From Ectocarpus siliculosus (taxonomy: Eukaryota > Sar > Phaeophyceae > Ectocarpales > Ectocarpaceae): 64,000 nt of DNA. Position 1 is the first letter of the stretch; each line of letters begins with the position of its first letter. Shown in pieces: positions 31,888 through 40,800 of the stretch. The stretch is from positions 561,138-625,137 of the forward strand of contig FN649757.1 of the NCBI GenBank assembly GCA_000310025.1, in the 5' to 3' direction. The notes below the pieces were generated by a model, which was not told the origin of the DNA, did no database searches, and saw only the letters and a list, made by a program, of their open reading frames with translations. A program made the position numbers and the translations under genes.

Positions 31888-34800
31888 CGGCGGGGAAGCG
31901 GGCGGCGGCAGTGCAGTGGTCGCTGGTGCAGGCGGGGTGAACGTGTATGTCCTTGTTGGCGGGGGCGGCGGCGGTGCGGCATCGGCCGGAGGTGCGGCGG
32001 TGGCCGGAGAAGGCGCCGCGGTGACCGAAGACCCCCCCCCCGATGCCCGGCACCGGCGCCGGTGCTCCCGCCCGGCGGTTGACCCACACGACGTTGTTGG
32101 TGAGGGCGAGGCGACCGGTGTCAGCGCGAAGAACGACGGCGGTAGACGTGGAGTGGTTGTTGGCGCCGTGCAGGTAGAAGCACCGCGCGGATTGGACGTC
32201 CGCCTTGGTGGCCCGCTTCACGCGCATCATACCGTCCTGGAAAAAAGGGACGACGGTCAGGGGCGGCTTCCGGCCGAAGAAGACTTCGAACGGCGACTTC
32301 CAGCCCACGTTGGCCTTTGTCGCGGAGCGGTTGAAGCAGGCGGAGGCCCACAGCGCCGACGCAAGCCACAGGCGGTGTCCGTTGGCGCCGACGTGGGGGA
32401 TGGAGGAGAGGTCGGTGTGTCCCAGGGCGAGGATGTGACGTCGCGCGGCGTGGCCCCCCTTCATGGCGCGCCAGATGGCGCTCTCGACCACCGCGTTTTG
32501 CTTGGGGGTGTCGGGGGCGGTGTACTCGCGCCGGATGCCAGCAGCGTCGCAGAACGTGGTGAACGCGGCGCCGGTGAACTCGCCGCCGTTGTCCATGCGG
32601 AAACACCCCGGGGTACCCATGCCGTTCATGTCGGCGAGGAACCGCTGCACGAACTTCAGGGTGTCGCTCTTGGCCCGCATCCCGTAACCCCGTTGCCACC
32701 GCGAGGCGCTGTCCACGAACATGATCAGGTACCGGGAGCCGTCCAGGGCGTCAGAGAACGGGCCCGTGAGATCGATGTGAACTTTGCCGAACGGTACCGC
32801 CGCGCGGGTGCCACGCCGCGGCACCGGGGCACGCCTACCCTTGGCTTCCACACAGCCCACACACGGCTGCATCTCCCCCACCAATCGTACGCCCTGCTGC
32901 TTTGCCGTTTCACGCATCAGGAATTCATTGACATGGCCGGTGGAGGCATGGAACCAATTAATGTCGATGGTGGACGTGGATTTTCCTACCGAAAACGGGG
33001 AAGCACCGGGGGCGATAATCGCCAAGGCATGCGAGAGGGAGGGGGGGGCTACGATCTGCTGCTCACTGCATTCTGTAAGATAACCTCTCAACACGTCCAA
33101 CTCCTCATGCTGCATAGCAAATGCAAGGGGGGGGTTCACCGCAGACTCGGGGAATTCCAGCGCATCCGGAAAAAAATCACCAGGGGGAACAGAGTCTTTC
33201 GCATCCATCAATCCAACATCCAGAAACATGCTCATGTCCATGATCGGTAAGTCATCCTTGGATACAAGGGGGTTGATATCGATCTCGCGAAAATCAGTCG
33301 TGCCTACTGCAGGGGGAGTCACAAGCTCGGACGATTCTACAGCGGCCGTGATGACAGGCTGAAAGTCGTGGATCGTCGTGGGGACTACGTCTACGTCAAC
33401 GGACTGAAAAGCACAATGCGGTGGCACTACACCGGAAGCGGTGGAGGGGACGCTGGGACTCGAAGGTACTACACCGTCGGATCCGGTGGGCTGGACGCCA
33501 GGAGTCGAAGGTACAACGCCGGCCGTTGCGACGGACTGGAAGCCGGTACTCGCAGGTACAACGCCGGCCGCAGCGACGGACTGGAAGCCGGTACTCGCAC
33601 TCGCACTCGAACTCGTGCCCGCTCCTGCACTCTGGAAAAGGGAGGGGGCGGCCGCAACAAATCCTGTGCCAATGCTAGGCGGGGACGCTTGGGCAGAAAC
33701 ACGGGGAGGGGCATCGGGGCTAGAGGTCACAGCACGACCACTGTAATCCTGGGGCAATCGAGTAGCCCAAAGCGAGCATCCTACATCAGAGTATGCAAAG
33801 GAAAGCCTACCATCAAATAGGTGGACGCCGGTCTCGTCTAGAACGATCCGTTGCTTACGCTGCGTGTGGTGCAACGAAAACAAATTGAAGGTGATTCCAG
33901 GCACAACGTACACGTCCGACATTTGCACGCAAAAATCACGCTCTCCTCCCTGGTCTTGCATGTGGAAAGCCATGTTTACCTTCCCAACACAATGCACGCG
34001 CAAATAGGCACCGTTACCTACTTGGATGTACCCCTTACCGGGCGGCACTGGCCTCAAGTCGAACATTTGATGGCTGCTGCTAACAAACGTGTTGGTCGCG
34101 CCGCTGTCGGCCCAAAATTGCTCTCTGCCAAAATGCGAATTCGGGTTTCGTGCAGCCAAGGCAAATCCACTACCACTCTCACGCTCGGTACTCGCTACAA
34201 CACCACTCGGAACGATCTCGCCTGCAGACACGAAACGTGCCATCAAGAAGTGAAGGGAGCCCGGGGCCGGTGCTGCTGCTCCGGGAGGAGATGAGTAGGG
34301 CGGGGCATGGGTCGAGTGCTGCTGCTGTTGCGACGGCTGCTGCTGGAACGTCGGTGGAGGCGGAGGCTGCGGCGGTGGCTGTGGTGGTGGCTGCTGCTGA
34401 TAGTATGGTGCCGGAGGCGGGTTGTACGGCTGCTGTTGCTGGGTGTAGTCCGGCGGAGGCTGCTGGTATTGTGGCTGCGGCTGCTCCCAACCCCCATACT
34501 CGCTACTATTTGCGGGCCCCCCGTAGGGCGTGGCACCGTAATCATGGTGCATCACGTTTGCATGCCCGTGCGGGGGTCGCCATTGCTGCTGCTGCGGGCG
34601 AGGGGGGGCTGAGTTTCCATACCTTTGCTGCGCTCCGCGTCCGCCGTGGGGTCCGTGCTGGGGTCCACCACCCCAGCCCCCCCCACCGCGGCCGCCTTGT
34701 TGCTGTCGCTGCTGCTGTTGAGGACGAGGATGGTAGTACTGCTGTTGCTGAGGCTGCTGCGGCTGTTGCTGAGGCTGCTGCGGCTGTTGTTGCTGCTGCG

Positions 34801-35335
34801 GCGGCTGTTGCTGTTGTTGCGATGACTGCTGCTGCCGCTGCTGATGCTGCTGTTGCGATGACTGCTGCTGTCTTCGCTCTTTCTTCCGCTGCTGTTGATA
34901 GCACTCCGCGTTGGTGTGGGTTCCATACGGATGAAAGCGACAGTGCCGTTCTCCTCTGGTCTCGTCGCTCCTGTTCCGACCGTCGCCTTTGCCGTCCTGT
35001 CCACCGCCGTTCCCACTCGACCCATTTTGGACACGTCCGTCGCCCCGGGGCGCACCGGAAGCGACGAAGGCGTGCCCCACGCCACTCTTTTGTTCCTCCT
35101 CCCGTGCGCGCACCAGGTCCGTGTGGGCCTCCTTCACGGAATCCTCTATCTGCTCTAAAGTCAAATCAGGGGTGCGGTCCAACAGTTTCTTCTCTAATTT
35201 GTAGTCGGATGACAGGGCGGACACCAAGTGGTCGTTGGCTTCGTTGTCGGGATACACTGTCCCGTGCGACGCTAGCCTACTCCGCAAAATAGAGAACCTT
35301 CCGAAGTATTCTTGTAGGTTTTCACTCTCATGCAT
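31643..35335 (-). CDS. Copia Gag (C-terminal part)-protease-integrase polyprotein
   Basis: This 1230-aa ORF begins inside the Gag domain (SENLQEYFGRFSILRSRL); the frame is open for a few codons upstream of the first ATG. A zinc-knuckle-like CRFHPYGTHTNAEC follows, with C-X2-H-X4-H-X4-C instead of the usual CCHC. A long Gln/Pro-rich stretch encoded by CAG repeats comes next. The protease motif is WADSGATNTF (about 34.1 kb). The integrase has an HHCC finger (HASTGHV ... CVGCVEAK), then VHIDLTGPF, FRMDNGGEF and NAVVESA, carrying the D, D and E residues. From about 32040, at a run of ten G in this orientation, the frame leaves the conserved path and runs to a chance stop; the true continuation lies in the RT frame. 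Confidence 0.88.
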   Translation of the reverse strand: MHESENLQEYFGRFSILRSRLASHGTVYPDNEANDHLVSALSSDYKLEKKLLDRTPDLTLEQIEDSVKEAHTDLVRAREEEQKSGVGHAFVASGAPRGDGRVQNGSSGNGGGQDGKGDGRNRSDETRGERHCRFHPYGTHTNAECYQQQRKKERRQQQSSQQQHQQRQQQSSQQQQQPPQQQQQPQQPQQQPQQPQQQQYYHPRPQQQQRQQQGGRGGGGWGGGPQHGPHGGRGAQQRYGNSAPPRPQQQQWRPPHGHANVMHHDYGATPYGGPANSSEYGGWEQPQPQYQQPPPDYTQQQQPYNPPPAPYYQQQPPPQPPPQPPPPPTFQQQPSQQQQHSTHAPPYSSPPGAAAPAPGSLHFLMARFVSAGEIVPSGVVASTERESGSGFALAARNPNSHFGREQFWADSGATNTFVSSSHQMFDLRPVPPGKGYIQVGNGAYLRVHCVGKVNMAFHMQDQGGERDFCVQMSDVYVVPGITFNLFSLHHTQRKQRIVLDETGVHLFDGRLSFAYSDVGCSLWATRLPQDYSGRAVTSSPDAPPRVSAQASPPSIGTGFVAAAPSLFQSAGAGTSSSASASTGFQSVAAAGVVPASTGFQSVATAGVVPSTPGVQPTGSDGVVPSSPSVPSTASGVVPPHCAFQSVDVDVVPTTIHDFQPVITAAVESSELVTPPAVGTTDFREIDINPLVSKDDLPIMDMSMFLDVGLMDAKDSVPPGDFFPDALEFPESAVNPPLAFAMQHEELDVLRGYLTECSEQQIVAPPSLSHALAIIAPGASPFSVGKSTSTIDINWFHASTGHVNEFLMRETAKQQGVRLVGEMQPCVGCVEAKGRRAPVPRRGTRAAVPFGKVHIDLTGPFSDALDGSRYLIMFVDSASRWQRGYGMRAKSDTLKFVQRFLADMNGMGTPGCFRMDNGGEFTGAAFTTFCDAAGIRREYTAPDTPKQNAVVESAIWRAMKGGHAARRHILALGHTDLSSIPHVGANGHRLWLASALWASACFNRSATKANVGWKSPFEVFFGRKPPLTVVPFFQDGMMRVKRATKADVQSARCFYLHGANNHSTSTAVVLRADTGRLALTNNVVWVNRRAGAPAPVPGIGGGVFGHRGAFSGHRRTSGRCRTAAAPANKDIHVHPACTSDHCTAAARFPADVDSILSPVAGLRRPIVSPTVDNSHAAPFAPGPAAAAAAARQRRRPSSSAPAAFETSRQGVGTGGHESSRPHARRWSAVHG
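34700..34880 (-). repeat. CAG-rich (polyglutamine) tract in the Copia Gag linker
   Basis: Dense CTG/TTG triplets on the plus strand encode glutamine runs on the minus strand between the zinc-knuckle-like motif and the protease. Plus-strand leucine-rich ORFs over it are shadows. Confidence 0.75.
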
Positions 35336-35342
35336 CGCGAAG

Positions 35343-36092
35343 CTAATGGTACTCCTTCAAGAGTCTCTTTTTCTCGGCTTTCGCTTGGGGCTCGTAATAC
35401 TTGAGGAAAATCCTCCATCCCCCACTCGGGCTTCCGTCTGAGACGATTTCCGACAAGATCGGCATGTATGAGATTGACGTGATGAGTAAATTCCACGCCA
35501 CTACAGCCTTAGCTACCTTCTGCTCGCCATACTCAGTCATCAGGTCTACCATGCTGATTCCTTGCTTCCCTACTGGGATGTCCTGGTGGCCCATCACTAC
35601 TTCGTGGACATCCTCCTGTGCAAACCGTGCTACCATGCTCGATCTGAAAATCAAAAGCTTCTGCTGCCTACTGTCCCCCGACTTGAACACACCATCCCAA
35701 GACTCTATTCGTCTACTCTCAGTCATACGGAGGGTTGCAGGGTGAGGCACTGCACCGATATCCCCTGATGAAGTCTGGAGGCGACCGGCCATGGCAGTTG
35801 CAATCGCGTTGGCCAGCTCGTCTGCGGAAGGGTTGGGCGTCGGGCCCCCAGTTTCTTGCTGGTGTGGTACCCCTTGTTCCTCGTTCCCGCTCCGGAGATC
35901 TTGTGTCCTCTGCTGCTCGGCTCGATGCCGTACCTCCATCTCGGCCATCTTCTTGGCCAGTTTCTCCTCCATCATCTGCTCCATCCGAGCTGCTACTCTC
36001 TCGTTGACCAGTTCTTCGATCCTGGCTTCCTCCGCTGCTTGGCGGGCCTCCGCTGCTTGGCGGGCTTCATCTTCGCGCGTGGAGGTAGGCAT
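35343..36092 (-). CDS. Copia Gag, N-terminal part
   Basis: This 249-aa ORF starts 88 bp inside the 5' LTR border with an ATG (MPTSTREDEARQAAEARQ). Its first 70 residues are Glu/Ala/Arg-rich and likely coiled coil. The second half carries a Gag-type helical region (VAKAVVAWNLLITSIS, FLKYYEPQAKAEKK). It ends in TAG at 35343-35345 in the middle of the domain. The domain continues in the +1 frame, with about 14 nt of overlap between the two open frames. This looks like a one-nucleotide indel; programmed shifting is possible but would be unusual inside the capsid domain. Confidence 0.8.
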   Translation of the reverse strand: MPTSTREDEARQAAEARQAAEEARIEELVNERVAARMEQMMEEKLAKKMAEMEVRHRAEQQRTQDLRSGNEEQGVPHQQETGGPTPNPSADELANAIATAMAGRLQTSSGDIGAVPHPATLRMTESRRIESWDGVFKSGDSRQQKLLIFRSSMVARFAQEDVHEVVMGHQDIPVGKQGISMVDLMTEYGEQKVAKAVVAWNLLITSISYMPILSEIVSDGSPSGGWRIFLKYYEPQAKAEKKRLLKEYH

Positions 36093-36179
36093 CTTGACCC
36101 TGCTCTCGATCGCCGCAAAGCGATGCTCCTAAACCAAGCTCGACCGCGAATCTCGTAGACGACGTGTCATACGCTAGCG

Positions 36180-36533
36180 TGATCGATAATTCGGGTGGCT
36201 CGGTTCTTTGTGGTTGGAGCTCAAAGCGGGTGGCTCATGGCGGAGCGTGGATGGGTAGGAAACGTGTTGAAAACGTAATGCAAAAGTATCGTTGTATTCT
36301 TCGGGGGCGTGCTTGCGCTCGTAAATCTGTCACGGCATCAAGCACGCGTCACGCTCATCACGGTTAAAGTACCAAACAGACCTATCCGAATCTCCATCAA
36401 ACTCTTCTCACTTCCAAGGAAAATGTCCAGAAAGTTCTGGACCCTTCGTACCCCATCACTACAACTTCCGTAGGTATGTGTACCAAAGATATCCCGTCAT
36501 ACTATGCTACGAGTACCCCCAATATATCTAATA
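36180..36533 (-). repeat. 5' LTR of the Copia element
   Basis: This 354-bp LTR is the upstream one in element orientation and should hold the promoter. It differs from the other LTR at three positions. No primer-binding site matching a tRNA end could be named with confidence just inside it. Confidence 0.93.
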
Positions 36534-36538
36534 CAACT
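36534..36538. repeat. Target-site duplication CAACT (right), Copia element
   Basis: This matches the CAACT at 29134-29138. Confidence 0.9.
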
Positions 36539-36724
36539 GTCCTCCCGCAAGTGGCGGGTGTAACGGTTGTCTGTGCCAAGACAAGGTTACCACACGTACC
36601 TACCGCATTTCTGGTTGATACTGCTTGGACGCACAGGTCCCTACACCGTACAGCAATGTCCTCCAACACTAGTCTACATGAGGAGATGAGGAAACGAGAG
36701 GAAGATGGGCATCGCCAACGGATC

Positions 36725-37140
36725 CACGAAGGGTGCTTACGACTTGGTCGAACGCAATGGTTGACGGGGAACTCCTGTGTTCAACCTGTACACAGTATCA
36801 GCATGTAGTCTACAGCAGTATCCCGAGGCACCTCCAAGGTGTTGCCTGTAGGTGGGGCGGAGGAGGAAGTACATTTGTTTTGGACCGTTCCACCAAGGAT
36901 ACAGCCCTATCCCTAACCCCAACCCAAACAACCCCACCCCAAGCTAACTCCTACTTCTACATTGGGAAGCCTAGGCCGCGGCACGCCGCAGCGCAAGAGC
37001 CGTAAAAAGCTGGTACAATTAAGTTGTTGTGCAAGGCTAAAGGTTGAATGGTAAAAAGCGAGGTTGCTGTTGCACGACCTGCACCTACCAAGGCATGTTC
37101 CGCGAATGGCATTCCGACATGTCAACCACTGCGTTCCGAT
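36725..37140. repeat. Dispersed repeat, copy 2, with degenerate telomere-like motifs
   Basis: This matches 27990-28560. A CCCTATCCCTAACCCCAACC tract lies at about 36905-36925. It is upstream of Zn2Cys6 gene C and next to the Copia insertion. Confidence 0.55.
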
Positions 37141-37875
37141 CCTACTGGAGCTGGATGGAGGAGGTCCTGCTCTGCAATGGTGTGAAGAGGTATGCAAGCA
37201 ACCATGTGTGGCAGCTGCAACCAACCTTGGGAAAAGGTCAGCCTGTCTCTACACGAAAAACACACCATCACATCTCACCGTATGTCTTATCAAAGAAGCA
37301 GACACCGTTGGACGACCCGATGAGGTGGAACTCGAACACAATGTGGTGAAGTCCTTTGGTGAAGGTGTGGTGAAGACGGTGAAGACGGGACTTGGGGGGA
37401 CGTGTTGAAGCCCAACGGCAGCAGTGCAGATCAGCGGCGTCGCGACCCAGAACAAAATGGCATGTCCTGCTTTTGTGATGTAGGATCCCCAGCCTTGCCA
37501 GCCTGCAAGGCTCCCCGCTGCAGATGAACTGCGAAACTTCGGGAGAGAAGTAAGTCGTCCAGTTCCGGCGTGTGTGGGCCTTTTTCTCAGTACGCTCGAA
37601 AAGCACCTCGAGTGTTGCGTGCTGAGCGTGCTGTACTGGTGCACTGACGGTGCGCCAAAAATTGCGGGGTTTTTGCGGAGAAATAATGAATGAGCACCGA
37701 GCAACGAGCACTGAGCGCCGAGGGGATTCGGAACCAAATGAGCGAACCGAGGTGACGTGTGCTCATTGAGCCATTTGCACGAGCTGATTTGCACATGGGA
37801 CCACAGGGGCAATGACCACACGACCGCACAACGGAAAGTACCAGTTGGCCCAGACCCCAGAGAGGGGTGGAAAAC
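37141..37875. other. Upstream region of Zn2Cys6 gene C
   Basis: No ORF with domain support. This should contain the promoter of gene C, but no TATA box or other element could be assigned with confidence. Confidence 0.35.
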
Positions 37876-40800
37876 ATGCTCAGGGAAATGCGCAGGAGCT
37901 GTTGTGAATGCGGGCGAAAGAAAAAGAAGTGCGATGGCCTGGCTCCTTGCAGGTGTGTGTGTACCGATCAATTGTGGTGAGCCTACCTTTTGGTGGTCGC
38001 ATGATCAACATTGCGGTATGGACTGCTGTACAGTAGTAGTAGCGAGATCGAACGCGACAGAGACATAGAAGAGAGAAAGAGAGGGCGCGTGTGAGAGAGA
38101 GAGATAGAGGCTTGTCGAACATAGACGTGACCGAAGCTGTGGACAGAGAGATGGTGACGTTGTTGTCCCTCGATAAGGTCCTGGATCTTCAGGGTTAGTA
38201 ATGGTTGATGTGACATTTTAGAATGGATGTGGTCCAATTTTACTGACATTGATCAACAAGAGAGAGTTATAGCACTGGGCAGTACTGCTACAGCAAAGTT
38301 GTGCGCCTTATCATGATGGGCACAGAATGTTGGGTCAAAATCCTTGGCTTGTCCCCGAGATTTTCGCTCCACATCCACGGCGGTGTGTTTGTTGTCCGTG
38401 TTGTTCGTCTCCTCTCCTTGAAGCTGTGTCTTCAAGTCAACACTAACGACCACTTTGGTTCACCGAACTAACAAACCACAGGCAGGGTGATGAAACTGAG
38501 CATGACGTGCTGCTGTAGTCGCAGAAGGCGTCGTCCCTCCCACACCTGTACAGCCTCAACGCTAGGGGTGGATTTTTTTCTGCGGTAGGCGCCCATCGGG
38601 GGTAACAAATTTGACCACACCGGCCACCACCCCTGCCGTAGGCGGAGAAGCTATCATGTTCCATGTTCCATGGATGTTGTATGCACACAATGAAGAGAGT
38701 TTCGCTGTCCAACGGCAACACTCGATGCGTGTAGCGGACCAAGACCAAACATCTGTACAAGCAGATTAGGTGTGTGGGGTGAATGGATCAAGAGATGCTG
38801 CTGTCGAAGCTCGCATACGACTGAGGAGCTCTGTTGCAAAATGTTCCTCCGGCAACAGAAAATAGAGCAATCGCCCCTCAACACATGTATGTATGTATGT
38901 CTAGCTAGTAGAAGTGGAGGATGGGGGCCAGACGACAGAGTCCAATGATGGAAAAAACAAACAAACATGAAGACAACCGTATGTCACCAGCGATATTTTT
39001 TTCTTTTTGCTCTTTGGATACATTCATCCCATCTAAGGTTTGGCCTCGAGGAATCATATGTTGAAACGGGTTGTCCGCTCGAAAGTTGGAGATGTGCGCT
39101 CTTCGTTGATGGCGCACGCTGCAGAAACCAGGGCAAATACCATTTTTTTTTTCCCATGCCTTGATCGGTTTTCTCCGCTGTCAGCACCCGTGGCGTCGGC
39201 ACAGTGAAGCCAGGGTGCGTTAGAGGTCTTTACGAGCGTGCCACGTGCAAATTCCATGGCGGTTAGGCCTGTGCTCCGTAGGTGATTTTCTTTTTTTTCG
39301 GTGATTTTTTCCGATTACCAAAAAAAAAATCGGTGATTATTCTAGCTGCACGAAAACGTTTTTCGGTGAAAATCGGTGACAAAACAAAAAAAAGGTGAGA
39401 ACCAAAAAAAACTTTTCCGGTGATTTGGTGATTTTCGGTGATAATTTGAAGTAGTATTGGGGTGAGCTCTGCCGAAAAACGTTCTTCGGAGATTTCCGGT
39501 GATGTTTCGGATCGTAGTAAGTAACCCCACGTCAATTATTGTACGAACTCTGGTGGTTATTTTTGTACCGTGTGTATGTCATCGTCAACTCATAACGTCA
39601 GATTCAACTGCTGACTACCTGCAGACCTGGTACACAGGCACGCACTACGCATTACATACAGTACTACTACAGACTTCAGCCAGAGCCCGGCTCGCCCACA
39701 ACGTAGACAATAAACCAAGAAGCTCCATCACAGGTCACCGTCGCCATCCTCGGGGGCATCCTCACTCCCTTGCCTCAGCCCTCTGCTACTTCCCGTTCCC
39801 CTATTGTACTTCAGTAATGTGCGAAAGCGCATATATATTATGCGGTCGCTGTACACCGACTCTTGAAGTTCACTAAAGCAACACCGCAAGATGGAAAAAA
39901 CGTGTTCCATGAATGCTGACGATGGCTCCAGAAGAATAATATCCAACACCAACTCGTGCCACGCAGGGAGTTGTATCTTGTAGTTTGGGTTACGTGCGCT
40001 GTGTGCTGTGTGCTCTGCTGCTGTGCTGCTGCGCTTGAGGGGGGGGTATCTGATGGGATTTAGGGGGTATCGCCTGTATACACGGAGCCCCCTAATAAAA
40101 CGGTGAAAATTGGTGGGCGCCGGCAACAATCGGTGAGGCACCTCCCGTTTTCGGTGATCGGCCGCTTTTTTTTCGGTGATTCCAAAACCTCACTTTTTTC
40201 GGTGACCTTTTCAAAATTCGGTGATTTTCGGTGATCACCTACGGAGCACAGGCCTAATGGCGGTATGAACGATACGGTTGACTGACCTTCGTAGTCTCGC
40301 CGCACCCACTAGTCCACCAAGAGGTTATTTTCTTATGATTAACTCCGCGAATCCACCACTCTATCCACGGATAAGAGTCTAGGGTAAATTAGCCTGCAGC
40401 CAAAGATTTGCGAGCCTGCACCCAAATCAGGGGTCTTGGGCCAACATTCGTTCGAAAGGGCAACTTTTGGGCCCTTGACAAAATTCTTGGCCAATTAATG
40501 TGCTACAGAGAGACCACAAATGGTTGTAGCGCATGCACCGCCGGCACCGCTTTGCCGATGTAAAGCCATCCGTTAGTTGGTATCTTCAGCTTCCGCGTGG
40601 AGCATTTAGTCTGTCGCTCCACCTTGATGGCGGGCAGCATATCTTCGGAGAAGCGAGTCCGCCGCATCTGTGTCGATGGTTCTGTTGAATCTTGAATTGG
40701 TATCTGGGTATGCAGAGCATGCATACTGTAGAGGAAAAGACAAGCTTGATACATGAAAGTTTCGGGCGTTTGGGTCGGTTTCTTGCAGGAACATCTCTCA

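Larger units (their letters stand above)
29139..36533 (-). mobile_element. Ty1/Copia LTR retrotransposon, full length, recent but disabled
   Basis: The element runs on the minus strand. Its two 354-bp LTRs differ at only three positions by my comparison, and it is flanked by CAACT duplications. Gene order is gag, protease, integrase, reverse transcriptase, RNase H, which is the Copia order. A purine tract lies next to the 3' LTR. Three lesions break the reading: a frame change inside gag (about 35335-35345), a frame change at a run of ten C/G (32032-32041), and an in-frame TAG in the RT (31177-31179). Near-identical LTRs show recent insertion, so the lesions are young, copied from a defective template, or partly sequencing artefacts at the homopolymer. 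Confidence 0.93.

Noticed and set aside
31691..33250. 519-codon plus-strand ORF
   Set aside because: It is antisense to the Copia integrase/RT region, which has unmistakable domain motifs on the minus strand. The open frame results from high GC and codon bias.
34150..35292. 380-codon plus-strand ORF rich in Ala and Val
   Set aside because: It is the antisense shadow of the CAG-rich Gag linker of the Copia element.
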